From Streptomyces violaceorubidus (GTDB lineage Bacteria; Actinomycetota; Actinomycetes; Streptomycetales; Streptomycetaceae): a DNA stretch of 64,000 nucleotides. Under the pieces are notes generated by a model. That model saw only the letters and a program-made list of their open reading frames with translations. It was not told where the DNA came from and did not search any database. Positions 34,918 through 46,430 of this stretch are shown piece by piece. The translations under genes and the position numbers were made by a program. Numbering within the stretch: position 1 is the first letter of the stretch; each line of letters opens with the position of its first letter. The DNA is taken from positions 186,001 through 250,000 of the forward strand of contig NZ_JODM01000002.1 of NCBI RefSeq assembly GCF_000717995.1. Reading direction: 5' to 3'.

Positions 34918-35694
34918 ATGGTGGAACTGAAGACGGACACATCGATCGACGCCATGCACGCGGCCGGACAGGTCGTCGCGCGCGCCCTGACCGCCGTACG
35001 GCAGGCCGCGGACGTGGGCGTGTCCCTGCTGGATCTGGACGCGGTGGCGCACGAGGTGCTGCGGGAGGCGGGCGCGGGCTCGCCGTTCCTCGGCTACCGG
35101 CCCTCCTTCGCTCCGACGCCCTTCCCCGGCGTCATCTGCGCCTCGGTCAACGACGCGATCGTGCACGGCATCCCGGACGGCTACCGGCTGCGCGACGGGG
35201 ACCTGGTCTCCATCGACTGCGGGGCCCTCCTGGACGGCTGGGCGGGCGACTCCGCGCTCAGCTTCGTGGTGGGCACCCCGCACCCGGCCGACCTCGCACT
35301 GATCGAGACCGCGGAGCGGGCCCTGGAGGCGGGCATCGGCGCGGCCGTCGTCGGCAACCGCATCGGCGACATCGCCCACGCCATCGGCACGGTGTGCCGG
35401 TCGGCCGGCTACGGGATCATGGAGGACTTCGGCGGCCACGGCATCGGCCGGCACATGCACGAGGACCCGGGGGTGCCCAACGAGGGCCGTCCCGGACGCG
35501 GGCTCCCGCTGCGGCACGGCATGGTCCTCGCCATCGAGCCCATGCTGATCTCCGGCGGCCGCGACGACTACCACGCGGCCCCCGACGGCTGGACCCTGCG
35601 CACGAACGACGGCTCCCGGGCGGCACACGTCGAGCACACGGTGGCGATCACGGAGAGCGGCCCGCGCGTTCTGACATCGAGGGACGGCCTCTGA
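34918..35694 (+). CDS. map: Type I methionine aminopeptidase (additional copy)
   Basis: 258 residues; removes N-terminal Met. The five metal ligands are visible: Asp in VSIDCGALLDGW, Asp in GDSALSF, His in GGHGIGRHMHED, Glu in LAIEPMLI and Glu in HVEHTVAIT. Substrate His in NDAIVHGIP. The N-terminus lacks a zinc-finger extension. The start ATG has no ribosome site but sits seven bases from a -10 element, consistent with leaderless translation. Tight control by the neighbouring XRE protein suggests a conditional second MetAP rather than the housekeeping copy, which normally lies in the ribosomal-protein region. Confidence 0.93.
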   Translation: MVELKTDTSIDAMHAAGQVVARALTAVRQAADVGVSLLDLDAVAHEVLREAGAGSPFLGYRPSFAPTPFPGVICASVNDAIVHGIPDGYRLRDGDLVSIDCGALLDGWAGDSALSFVVGTPHPADLALIETAERALEAGIGAAVVGNRIGDIAHAIGTVCRSAGYGIMEDFGGHGIGRHMHEDPGVPNEGRPGRGLPLRHGMVLAIEPMLISGGRDDYHAAPDGWTLRTNDGSRAAHVEHTVAITESGPRVLTSRDGL

Positions 35695-35779
35695 CCGACG
35701 TCACGACGGGGATCGGGCGGGGGCCGGGCCGGGACCGGCCCGGGAGCGCGGTTGGAATCCGGGCCCGGGGCAGCCGTAA

Positions 35780-35948
35780 GCCCGAGCCGCCGACCGAGCC
35801 GGGAGCCCAACCGGAGGCCGAGCCGTGAACCGAGCCGGGAGCCCACCCGGAGCCCGAGCCACGGACCGAGCCGGGAGCCCAACCGGAGCCCGAGCCGCGG
35901 ACCGAGCCGGGAGCCCAACCGGAGGCCGAGCCGTGAACCGGGCCGGGG
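35780..35948. repeat. 36-bp minisatellite, four full units and a partial
   Basis: Units starting at 35780, 35816, 35852, 35888 and 35924 (partial) share GCCGGGAGCCCA with an ACCGGA or CCCGGA end. Unit length is a multiple of three, so reading frames stay open on both strands (for example GSGSGWAPGSVR repeats on minus). There is no spacer variation as in CRISPR, and no start with a ribosome site. Confidence 0.9.
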
Positions 35949-36309
35949 CCTGGACCGCGGGGCGAGGCCGGATCGACAGACCGGCCGGAACCGCGACCAC
36001 GACCGGCACCGCACCCACGGCCCGCACCCGCACCCGCACCCGCACCCGAGCGCAGGTCCGGGCCAGGCCGCAGACCGGGCCCGGATCGAAGGCCCGGCCG
36101 GAATCCGGGCCCGGGAGCCGGGCCGGGAGCCGGGCCGTGGGACGGGCCGGTCGTCGGCGCGGCTGGCCGCTCCGGCGAGGGTGCCGCTCCCGTGCGGGTT
36201 CCGGACATGCCCGGCGGAACAGAACGTGTCATGTTGGGCATGACCGCACGCCTGCCGGGTTACCCGGCCCCGGCACGTCGATCAGCGATGCAGCGGAGGT
36301 CCGTACACC
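35949..36309. other. Low-complexity spacer before clpC-like gene
   Basis: Contains four tandem GCACCC hexamers (36024-36047), repeated GGGAGCCGGGCC stretches near 36115-36140, and an inverted repeat CATGCCC (36206-36212)/GGGCATG (36236-36242) that may belong to the promoter of the next gene. No HAIR (HspR) or CIRCE-like element seen. No supportable gene. Confidence 0.5.
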
Positions 36310-38838
<2,529 letters not shown>

Positions 38839-40650
38839 CTACCTCCCCCGCACCGGCTCGACGACCATCGCCGAGCCGCCGCCGCGCCGTACCTTCTCGG
38901 CCGCGGCCAGCCACGTGCCGTTGGCCAGCCGCTGCACGGCGGTCGCGGCGCCGATCTCGGGGTTCGGCTTGAAGGAGTGCCCGAGGGCCTCCAGTTCCGC
39001 CCGCAGGCCGCTGTCGTAGAGGCCGGGTTCCAACTCGGTCTGGGCGGCGTTGCGCTGGCTGGCGCGCGGAGCGGCGATCGCGTCGACGAGCGGGAGCCCG
39101 CGGTCGAGGAAACCGGTGAGGGTCTGGAGCACGGTGGTGATGATGGTGGCGCCGCCTGGCGAACCGAGGGCCACCACCGGCTTGTGGTGCCGGTCCAGGA
39201 CGATCGTCGGGGCGATCGAGGAACGCGGGCGCTTGCCGGGCCCGGGCAGGTTGGGGTCGTGGACGGCCGGGTTGGCCGGGGCGAAGGAGAAGTCCGTCAG
39301 CTCGTTGTTGAGCAGGAAGCCGCGCCCCGGCACGGTGATGCCGCTGCCGCCGGTCTGCTCGATGGTGAGCGTGTAGGCGACGACGTTGCCCCACTTGTCG
39401 GCCACCGTGAGGTGCGTGGTGTTCTCGCCCTCGTACATCGTCGGCGCGGCCGTGCCGCTGCCCGCGCAGGAGCCGGGGTGCCTCGGGTCGCCGGGGGCGA
39501 GGGGGCTGGTGAGCACCGCGTCGTCCTTGATCAGGCACGCCCGCGAGTCGGCGTACCGCTGCGACAGCAGCTCCTTCGTCGGTACGTCCTCGAAGGCGGG
39601 GTCGCCCACCCAGCGTCCGCGGTCGGCGAAGGCGATGCGGCTGGCCTCGATGTAGCGGTGCAGGTAACCGGCCTTGTCCGCGGCGGAGAGGTCGGTGCGC
39701 TCCAGGATGTTGAGGGCCTCGCCGACCGTGGTGCCGCCGGAGGAGGAGGGGGCGATGGAGTAGACGTCCAGGCCGCGGTAGGAGGTCTTGGTCGGCGCCT
39801 GGAGCCTGGCCTCGTAGGCGGCGAGGTCCTTGGCGGACAGGTCGCCGGGGCGGGCGTTCCAGCCGGAGTCCGGGTCGACGGGCGGCTTGTTGACGGTGTC
39901 GACGATGTCCTCGCCGATGTCGCCGTGGTAGATCGTGCCGACACCCTCGCGGGCCAGCTCCCGGTAGGTGCGCGCCAGGTCCGGGTTCGTGAACGTCGAG
40001 CCCACGACCGGGAGTTCGCCGCCCGGCAGGAACAGCTCGGCGGTGTCCGGGAAATGGCGGAACCGCTGCTCGTTGGAGGCGGTCTGGGAGCGGAAGGTCT
40101 CGTCGACGGTGAAGCCCTGCCGGGCAAGTCGCTCGGCGGGCTTCAGCACGGACGAGAGCTTCCGGCTGCCCCACCGGTCCAGGGCGGTCTGCCAGGTCGC
40201 GGGGGTGCCCGGGGTGCCCACGGCCAGACCGCTGGTGACGGCGTCGGCGAAGGCGAGCGGCTTGCCGTCCTCCGTGAAGAGCTTCTCGTCGGCGGTGAGC
40301 GGGGCGGTCTCACGGCCGTCGATGGTGCGTACGGTGCGGGACTTGGCGTCGTAGTAGACGAAGTAGCCGCCGCCTCCCACTCCGGCCGAGTACGGCTCGG
40401 TGACACCGAGCGCGGCGGCGGTGGCCACGGCGGCGTCGACGGCGTTGCCGCCCTTGCGGAGCACCTCGATGCCGGCGGCGGAGGCGTCCCGGTCGACACT
40501 GGAGACCGCGCCGCCGTATCCGACGGCGACCGGGGTCTTCTGGGCCGCGGGCCCGCTTCGGGGCGTGGGTGGCGCGGCCGCCCCCACCGAGACCACCACG
40601 GCGGCCGAGACCGCCAGGACCGTCAGATTCCGTGCGACAGGGCGACGCAT
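38839..40650 (-). CDS. ggt: Secreted gamma-glutamyltransferase
   Basis: 603 residues. The Sec-type signal is RNLTVLAVSAAVVVSVGAAA near residues 7-28. It is a classical GGT: GGNAVDAAVATAAALGVTEP, SGVGGGGYFVYYD-like substrate region, the autoprocessing/catalytic Thr at about 411 in ENTTHLTVADKWGNVVAYT, and the oxyanion loop GSPGGATIITTV. ATG 40650 is six bases from GGAGG. It would hydrolyse glutathione and gamma-glutamyl peptides outside the cell. A pair of Cys (RACLIKDD and GSCAGSG) near the small subunit could form a disulfide. Confidence 0.95.
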   Translation of the reverse strand: MRRPVARNLTVLAVSAAVVVSVGAAAPPTPRSGPAAQKTPVAVGYGGAVSSVDRDASAAGIEVLRKGGNAVDAAVATAAALGVTEPYSAGVGGGGYFVYYDAKSRTVRTIDGRETAPLTADEKLFTEDGKPLAFADAVTSGLAVGTPGTPATWQTALDRWGSRKLSSVLKPAERLARQGFTVDETFRSQTASNEQRFRHFPDTAELFLPGGELPVVGSTFTNPDLARTYRELAREGVGTIYHGDIGEDIVDTVNKPPVDPDSGWNARPGDLSAKDLAAYEARLQAPTKTSYRGLDVYSIAPSSSGGTTVGEALNILERTDLSAADKAGYLHRYIEASRIAFADRGRWVGDPAFEDVPTKELLSQRYADSRACLIKDDAVLTSPLAPGDPRHPGSCAGSGTAAPTMYEGENTTHLTVADKWGNVVAYTLTIEQTGGSGITVPGRGFLLNNELTDFSFAPANPAVHDPNLPGPGKRPRSSIAPTIVLDRHHKPVVALGSPGGATIITTVLQTLTGFLDRGLPLVDAIAAPRASQRNAAQTELEPGLYDSGLRAELEALGHSFKPNPEIGAATAVQRLANGTWLAAAEKVRRGGGSAMVVEPVRGR

Positions 40651-40790
40651 CCGCACCTCCAGGGAAAGGCCGTTCGGGCAGCTTAGTTGATCGTCATGGC
40701 CGCGTCAGGAGCACACGGCGAGCACGGTCGCGCCGGGGCGGCGCGCCCCGTCGAACACAAGTACGCCGACGCCCGCTAGCATGCGCGCCC

Positions 40791-41549
40791 ATGACTGACG
40801 ACGTACGCAACATCGTCCTGGGTGTGGTCGCGGCAGGCATCAGCGCCACGCTGGGCTGGCTGGCCCGTACCTACCTGTGGAAGCGGAGGCTCCGCCGCAA
40901 GCAGGCGTTCTTCGGGCTGCCGGACGGCTCCGAGTCGCTGCTCGTCGTCAACCGGGACCCGGCCGCCTCCGAACCGGCCGTCCACCGCTTCGACGTCTTC
41001 GCGCTGCTGGAGCTCTCCGCACTGATCAAGGACTGCGGCGCGCACGCCCAGGTGGTCACCCAGGACATGGTCGGTCAGGGCTTCGGCGAGCGTACGGAGT
41101 TCTGCGTGGGCGGCCCCGGTTCGAACCGGCGCATGGTCGCCCACATGGCGGCGATGCTGCCCGGGGTGCGGATGAACGTCGAATCGGAACCCGGCCCGGA
41201 CCGGGGCGCCTTCCAGATCGGCGGCGAGCGCTACCGGCTGGAGGCGGGTGTGGTCGAGTACGTGCTGCTGGCCCGGCTGACCGCCGGGGACCGGCGCGAG
41301 GCCCGGCCCGCGTTCCTGTTCTGCGGCCAGCGTGCGATCACCAACCAGGCCGCCACCCGCTACCTCGCCCGGCACCACGAGAAACTGGCCCGCAAGCACG
41401 GCAGCAACTCCTTCGTGCTGCTGCTCAAGGTGGTCAACTCACAGGCCTACGGCCCGGACGTGGTCGAACTGGTCGGCGACGTCACCCGGGCGGCGACCAG
41501 CCCCCTGCCCACCCCTGCACCGGCCTCCCGCACCTCCCACCGGGCCTGA
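40791..41549 (+). CDS. Membrane-anchored protein of unknown function
   Basis: 252 residues from ATG 40791. One N-terminal membrane anchor (VRNIVLGVVAAGISATLGWL) is followed by a basic cytoplasmic-side patch (KRRLRRK) and a cytosolic-looking domain: ESLLVVNRDP, FDVFALLELSALIKDCGAHA, EFCVGGPGSNRRMVAHMAAM and FLFCGQRAITNQAATRYLAR. The Gly-rich GGPGSN after a beta strand looks like a nucleotide or ligand loop, but I do not recognise the family. A TAGCAT -10-like element lies just upstream, so the message may have a very short leader. Conserved-looking codon use supports a real gene. Confidence 0.7.
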   Translation: MTDDVRNIVLGVVAAGISATLGWLARTYLWKRRLRRKQAFFGLPDGSESLLVVNRDPAASEPAVHRFDVFALLELSALIKDCGAHAQVVTQDMVGQGFGERTEFCVGGPGSNRRMVAHMAAMLPGVRMNVESEPGPDRGAFQIGGERYRLEAGVVEYVLLARLTAGDRREARPAFLFCGQRAITNQAATRYLARHHEKLARKHGSNSFVLLLKVVNSQAYGPDVVELVGDVTRAATSPLPTPAPASRTSHRA

Positions 41550-41569
41550 ACGGTCCGCGTGCCGTCGGC

Positions 41570-42664
41570 TCAGGACCGCCGTTTCGCAGGGCCCTGAGCC
41601 GGGCCCTCGACCGGTGCCGTACTGGCGCGCACGACCAGTACGGGCTCGACGGAGGCGGGCTCCGGTGCCGCGTCCGGGTCGGCGATGTGCCGCAGCAGGC
41701 GGGCGACCGCGAGGGCACCCATCTCGGCGAAGGGCTGGGCCACCGTGGTCAGTGAGGGCGAGCAGTACTCGGCGAGCGCGATGTCGTCCACTCCGACGAC
41801 GGAGATGTCCCGCGGCACCCTGCGGCCGGTCTCGTGCAGCGCCCGGATCACGCCGAAGGCCATCTCGTCACTGGCCACGAACACCGCGGTGACGTCGGGG
41901 ATCCTGCCCAGCACCAGCCCGTTGCGATACCCGGAGGCGGGCGTCCAGTCGCCCTCCAGCACCGGTGGCACGGACCGTCCCGCCTCCTCCAGGGTGTCGC
42001 GCCAGCCGGTGCGGCGACCGGCCGCGTCGAGCCATTCCCGGGGGCCCGCCACGTGCCAGACCGTCTCGTGGCCCAGTTCGATCAGGTGCCGGGTCGCCAG
42101 GCGTGCCGCCAGGGTCTGGTCGACGGCGACGATCTCGGTGGCCGCTGTCCTCGACCCGTCGACGGTGACGGTCGGCACCGAGCGGGTGAGCCGCTCGATC
42201 CCCGGGCTCACGTGCACCAGCGGCACCGAGAGGACGACCCCCTCGACGTCCTGCTCCGCGAGCCGGGACAGCGCGTCCTCGATGGCCGCGGTGTCCAGGG
42301 ACGCCGAGGTGGCGGTACTGACCGCGTACCCGGCCTCGCGTGCCGCGGCCTCGATGCCGAAGAGAAGGTTCGCGCGGGAGTAGAAGGTGGTCCGCAGGGT
42401 GACGACGCCGATCGTCCGGCTGCGGCCCGACGACAGCATCCGTGCCGCGTTGTTCCTGCGGTAGCCGAGTTCCTCGACCGCGGCGAGCACCTTCGCGCGG
42501 GTGCTCTGCCGGACGTGGGGATGACCGGCCAGGGCACGGGACACCGTCTGGGCGGAGACCCCGGCGAGCCGCGCCACGTCGGCCATGCCGGGCTGCCGGG
42601 TGTCGTCGTCGGCCGTCCGCCCGGTCACGGGCGTCCGGTCGGCCGCCGGCGTGTGCGGTGACAT
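41570..42664 (-). CDS. LacI-family transcriptional repressor
   Basis: 364 residues. The HTH is MADVARLAGVSAQTVSRALA with the hinge VEELGYRRNNAARMLSSGRS, and then the periplasmic-binding-like sensor domain (IGVVTLRTTF to SVVGVDDIALAEYCSPSLTT). ATG 42664 is preceded by GAGAGGCGAGCG; the frame extends to 42679. A predicted operator, TTGGCATCGATAACAT, lies 88 bases upstream, and the same 16-mer in inverted orientation precedes the GH35 gene. It probably represses itself and the beta-galactosidase until a galactoside or oligosaccharide binds. Confidence 0.92.
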   Translation of the reverse strand: MSPHTPAADRTPVTGRTADDDTRQPGMADVARLAGVSAQTVSRALAGHPHVRQSTRAKVLAAVEELGYRRNNAARMLSSGRSRTIGVVTLRTTFYSRANLLFGIEAAAREAGYAVSTATSASLDTAAIEDALSRLAEQDVEGVVLSVPLVHVSPGIERLTRSVPTVTVDGSRTAATEIVAVDQTLAARLATRHLIELGHETVWHVAGPREWLDAAGRRTGWRDTLEEAGRSVPPVLEGDWTPASGYRNGLVLGRIPDVTAVFVASDEMAFGVIRALHETGRRVPRDISVVGVDDIALAEYCSPSLTTVAQPFAEMGALAVARLLRHIADPDAAPEPASVEPVLVVRASTAPVEGPAQGPAKRRS

Positions 42665-42751
42665 CGCTCGCCTCTCCACGAGAACGCGGCTCCGGGCCGC
42701 CGTCGGGGGTGATGGCCCCGTCCCGGAGTCCAGCGAGGAGCGATCCGACCC

Positions 42752-42767
42752 TTGGCATCGATAACAT
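42752..42767. promoter_or_regulatory. LacI-type operator, copy 1 (before lacI-family gene)
   Basis: TTGGCATCGATAACAT. Core CATCGATAACA is one half-degenerate version of the common LacI-family palindrome TGTTATCGATAACA. Identical in inverted orientation to 44650-44665. Confidence 0.75.
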
Positions 42768-42781
42768 ACTCGACCACGTCT

Positions 42782-44575
42782 TCAGTCGAAGGTCTCCACG
42801 TACTCCTCCGCCGGCCCGAGGTCGGGGCGGTCGTGCAGGACGACGCGCTCGCCGAGGCGTTCGAGTTCCAGCACGGTCAGGGTGTTGTCGCCCGGGCGCA
42901 GGAGCGGGCCGGGCAGGTAGAGCGTGGTCTGCGGTCCGATCTCCCAGTAGCGGCCCAGCAAGGTGCCGTTGACCCAGAGGAAGCCCTTGCCGAACCCGGG
43001 CAGGGCGACGAAGGTGTCCGCGGGCTCTGCCACGGACAGGACCGCGGTGGCGAACCCGGCCCGGCCGTCCGACGGGGCCGGGGCCGCCGCCGCGGCGCGT
43101 GCCGTCTCCCGCGGCGTCCAGGTGTCGAGCGGCAGCGGACGCATCGTCCAGCCGTGCACCAGCCGCCGCTCCACCCGCACGCCGCCGAGGATGCCCTTGC
43201 CCTGGCCGAGCAGCGGACCGTAGTTGATCCGCCCCTGGTTCTCCACCAGCAGCGCCAGCCGGACCCGCGCTCCGGTACCGCAGACGGTGAACGAGGCGCT
43301 CTCGCGGTCCAGTACGGCGACGGGGGCGTCGTCGACGAACACCTGGGCCCGGTCGTGCAGACCCGTGACGGTCACCTCGTGCTCCCCCGGGGGCAGCAGC
43401 GGCTCGGCCTCGTAGAGCACCAGGCCGGAGGCCAGGGACAGTTCCTCGAAGCTCAGCGGCAGCGGTGCGCTCACCGGCCGGGCCGCCGCGCGCAAGGCGC
43501 CGAGCAGTGCGGCCCGCCCGGTGACCGGTAGGTCACGGGGGGCCAGCAGCGGTGGGTCGGCCGGCAGCGGTCGCCGGGCCGCGGCGCCGTCGAGTGCGGT
43601 CAGCCTGTCCCGCAGGGCGAAGAACTTCGGGGTCAGGGCGCCGTTCTCGGCGATGGGGGCGTCCGAGTCGTAGCTGGTGACGGTCGGCTGGATGACATGA
43701 CCGTCGTGGTTGGCGCCCGCCCACAGACCGAAGTTGGTGCCGCCGTGCGCCATGTAGAGGCTCACGGAGCCACCCTCGTCGAGGATGCCGCCGAGGTCCT
43801 CGGCGGCGCTCGCCGGCGAACGGACGTGGTGCTTCTCGCCCCAGTGGTCGAACCAGCCGTTCCAGAACTCGGCGCACAGGAACGGCTCCCCGCCGCGTCG
43901 CGAGCGCAGCAGGGCCGCTGCCTCGGCGGGGCGGGAGCCGAAGGTCGCCGCGGCCAGTTCGCCGGGGAGGGCTCCGCCGTCCTGCATCAGCGGGGTGGGG
44001 CCGTCCGCGGTGTAGAGCAGTTCGGTGATGCCGCGGGCGACGAGGGCGTCGCGGATGTGGCGGACGTAGGAGCGGTCGTCGCCGTAGCTGCCGTACTCGT
44101 TCTCGATCTGCACGGCCACGACCGGTCCGCTCCGGCCGGCCTGGAGGTCCGCGACGCGGGGGATCAGCTCGTCGAACCAGCGGTCGACCGCTTCGAGGAA
44201 GGGGCCGTGGGACGTACGCAGCCGCATGCCGGGGGCACCGGTCAGCCAGGCCGGCAGACCGCCGTTGTCCCACTCGGCGCAGATGTACGGCCCCGGCCGC
44301 ACGACGACGTCCAGGCCTTCTTCCTGGGCGAGCCGGACGAAGCGGGCCAGGTCGCGCGGGCCGTCGAAGCGGATGTCGCCCTCGGTGCGTTCGTGGAAGT
44401 TCCAGGGGACGTAGGTGTCGACCGTGTTCAGGCCGAGGGCGGCCAGGCGTCGGAGCCGGTCGGCCCACTGTCCGGGGTGGACCCGGAAGTAGTGCAGCGA
44501 GCCCGACAGCAGGCGGTGCGGGCGCCCGTCGCGCAGGAGGGTGCCGTCGGCGTAGGTCAGGGTGGAGCGCTGCAC
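42782..44575 (-). CDS. GH35 beta-galactosidase
   Basis: 597 residues, intracellular by the absence of a signal. The TIM-barrel start is LLSGSLHYFRVHPGQWADRL and then NTVDTYVPWNFHE; acid/base in VVAVQIENEYGSYG; nucleophile Glu in FLCAEFWNGWFDHWG; then SLYMAHGGTNFGLWAGAN. C-terminal beta domains end with KGFLWVNGTLLGRYW and LYLPGPLLRPGDN, the classical GH35 ends. GTG 44575 with GGAGGAACC. Cleaves terminal beta-galactose (or in some relatives exo-beta-glucosamine) from oligosaccharides. Likely controlled by the LacI protein encoded next to it. Confidence 0.94.
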   Translation of the reverse strand: MQRSTLTYADGTLLRDGRPHRLLSGSLHYFRVHPGQWADRLRRLAALGLNTVDTYVPWNFHERTEGDIRFDGPRDLARFVRLAQEEGLDVVVRPGPYICAEWDNGGLPAWLTGAPGMRLRTSHGPFLEAVDRWFDELIPRVADLQAGRSGPVVAVQIENEYGSYGDDRSYVRHIRDALVARGITELLYTADGPTPLMQDGGALPGELAAATFGSRPAEAAALLRSRRGGEPFLCAEFWNGWFDHWGEKHHVRSPASAAEDLGGILDEGGSVSLYMAHGGTNFGLWAGANHDGHVIQPTVTSYDSDAPIAENGALTPKFFALRDRLTALDGAAARRPLPADPPLLAPRDLPVTGRAALLGALRAAARPVSAPLPLSFEELSLASGLVLYEAEPLLPPGEHEVTVTGLHDRAQVFVDDAPVAVLDRESASFTVCGTGARVRLALLVENQGRINYGPLLGQGKGILGGVRVERRLVHGWTMRPLPLDTWTPRETARAAAAAPAPSDGRAGFATAVLSVAEPADTFVALPGFGKGFLWVNGTLLGRYWEIGPQTTLYLPGPLLRPGDNTLTVLELERLGERVVLHDRPDLGPAEEYVETFD

Positions 44576-44649
44576 GGTTCCTCCTCGACAGCGGTGGCGC
44601 GGAGCACGGGAACCGGACCGGCCATGGGTAGCTGCGACTATGACAGACG

Positions 44650-44665
44650 ATGTTATCGATGCCAA
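44650..44665. promoter_or_regulatory. LacI-type operator, copy 2 (between GH35 and amidase genes)
   Basis: ATGTTATCGATGCCAA, the exact reverse complement of the site at 42752, 75 bases upstream of the GH35 start and about 100 bases upstream of the divergent amidase. It may control both genes. Confidence 0.78.
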
Positions 44666-44766
44666 TGGGTCGTCGGGCGGGTCGGAGACGGCGGCACCGC
44701 TTGCAACAACTGCCCTGGCCGGGGCGGCCCTTGTGCCGGGCGGTGCGGTGTAGTGGGCTGTCCGCC

Positions 44767-46374
44767 ATGAAGAAGAGAAGCATGGCGGCCCTGACCGCGA
44801 TCCTGGTCGTGGCCCCCCTCGTCGCGGCGGCGCCCGGTGGGCGGGCCGGGGCCGCGGAATCCGGACCCGGAGACGCGGCGCGATCCGCCGAGTCGACGCT
44901 GGTGGGCGGAGTCGACCTCGACACGGTGACCATCCCCGCGTTACAGGCCCGCATGAACCGCGGGTCGCTGTCCTCGCTCAAGCTGACCCTCGCCTATCTG
45001 CGGCGGATCAAGGCCGTGGACCCGAGGATCAACGCGGTGCTGCGCACCAGCCCGACGGCCCTGCGCCAGGCGGCCGCCAGCGACCTGAGACACCGCCTCG
45101 GCAAGACCCGTGGTCCGCTGGACGGCATCCCGGTCCTGCTCAAGGACAATGTGCACACCCGTGACATGCCGACCACCGCCGGCTCGCTGGCCCTCGCCGG
45201 GAGCCCACCGGACACTGACGCGGACCTGGTCGGCAGGCTGCGGGCGGCCGGCGCGGTGGTCCTCGGCAAGACCAACCTGTCCGAGTGGGCCAACTTCCGT
45301 GCGGCGAAACCGACATCGGGGTGGTCGGCGGTGGGCGGGCAGGCCAACAACCCGTACGTCCTGGACCGCAACCCCTGTGGTTCGTCCTCCGGTTCGGCCG
45401 CGGCACTCGCCGCCTCGCTGGCCCAGGTGGCGATCGGGACCGAGACGGACGGCTCCATCGTGTGCCCCGCCGGGATGAACGGCGTGGTCGGTCTCAAGCC
45501 CAGCCTCGGCGTGGTCAGCCAGTCGGGCGTGGTACCGATCTCCGCCGAGCAGGACACCGCGGGACCCATGGCCCGCAACGTGATCGACGCCGCGCTCACC
45601 CTCTCCGTACTCGGCGGGCCCGACACCGTGCGCGTCGCCGGCGCTCCGAGCCTCACGGACGCGGCCGGCCGTCCCGGCACCCTGCGCGGCAAACGGATCG
45701 GCCTGTGGCGACTGCCGTCGCTCGGCGCCGAGGTGGAAGCCCTCATGACCGGCACGGCCGAACGGCTGCAGGCCGCGGGGGCCGAGGTCGTCGAGGTCGC
45801 CATGCCGTACCAGGAGCGGCTGGCCGAACTCGAGTTCCCGGCGCTGCTGAGCGAGTTCCACCGGGACATCGACGCCTACCTGCCCACGCGCGGTGGGCCG
45901 CGGGACCTGGCCGAGCTGATCGAGTTCAACCGCACGCACCCGCGGGAGCAGACCTGCTTCGCCGGTCAGGAGCTGTTCGAGCAAGCGCTGGCCGCGCCGC
46001 CCACCACCGACCCGGGGTACCGGGCGATGCGCGCGGAGTTGACCGACCTGTCCCGGCGGTCCATTGACGAGGTCATGGCCGCGCACGACCTGGACGCCAT
46101 CGCCTCCCCGGCGAACCCGCCCGCCTGGACCACCGACTGCGCGCGCGGCGACAACGACGTGATCCCGTCCTCCACCCCCGCCGCCGTCGCCGGGTATCCC
46201 TCGCTGTCCGTGCCCGCCGGGTTCGTCGGCGAACTGCCGGTCGGGCTGCTCCTCATGGCCGGTGACCGCCAGGACGCCGAACTGCTGTCCCTGGGGGCGG
46301 CGGTGGAGCACCGGCTGAACGCCTGGCGGGCGCCCCGGTACCTGCCCTCAGCTCCGCCCGGCACCTCACGCTGA
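44767..46374 (+). CDS. Secreted amidase-signature-family hydrolase
   Basis: 535 residues. The Sec signal is MKKRSMAALTAILVVAPLVA. Amidase-signature Ser-cisSer-Lys triad: Lys at about 125 in VLLKDNVHTRDMPTTAGS, and the Ser-rich GSSSGSAAALAASLAQVAIG (about 203-222) followed by ETDGSIVCPAGMNGVVGLKP. The C-terminal GYPSLSVPAGFVGELPVGL is typical. Secreted actinobacterial members are peptide amidases or general amide hydrolases. It diverges from GH35 across a shared LacI-type operator, hinting at co-regulation, but a sugar-linked substrate is not proven. Confidence 0.92.
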   Translation: MKKRSMAALTAILVVAPLVAAAPGGRAGAAESGPGDAARSAESTLVGGVDLDTVTIPALQARMNRGSLSSLKLTLAYLRRIKAVDPRINAVLRTSPTALRQAAASDLRHRLGKTRGPLDGIPVLLKDNVHTRDMPTTAGSLALAGSPPDTDADLVGRLRAAGAVVLGKTNLSEWANFRAAKPTSGWSAVGGQANNPYVLDRNPCGSSSGSAAALAASLAQVAIGTETDGSIVCPAGMNGVVGLKPSLGVVSQSGVVPISAEQDTAGPMARNVIDAALTLSVLGGPDTVRVAGAPSLTDAAGRPGTLRGKRIGLWRLPSLGAEVEALMTGTAERLQAAGAEVVEVAMPYQERLAELEFPALLSEFHRDIDAYLPTRGGPRDLAELIEFNRTHPREQTCFAGQELFEQALAAPPTTDPGYRAMRAELTDLSRRSIDEVMAAHDLDAIASPANPPAWTTDCARGDNDVIPSSTPAAVAGYPSLSVPAGFVGELPVGLLLMAGDRQDAELLSLGAAVEHRLNAWRAPRYLPSAPPGTSR

Positions 46375-46378
46375 GCCG

Positions 46379-46430
46379 ACCGGCGAGCGCCACGTCGTCG
46401 AGCATCGTCCCGACGACGACGCTCGCCGGT
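46379..46430. terminator. Strong bipartite hairpin after the amidase gene
   Basis: ACCGGCGAGCG (46379-46389) pairs with CGCTCGCCGGT (46420-46430), and inside it CGTCGTCG (46393-46400) pairs with CGACGACG (46411-46418). It starts five bases past the amidase stop. The remaining bases to 46628 show no gene. Confidence 0.75.

Noticed and set aside
35780..35948. CRISPR-like regularly spaced repeat
   Set aside because: Units are contiguous 36-mers with no distinct spacers, no leader and no cas genes nearby; it is a minisatellite.
35648..36241. 197-codon minus-strand Gly/Pro/Ser-rich open frame
   Set aside because: It is only the translation of the minisatellite; no ribosome site, no signal peptide and equally open frames on the other strand.
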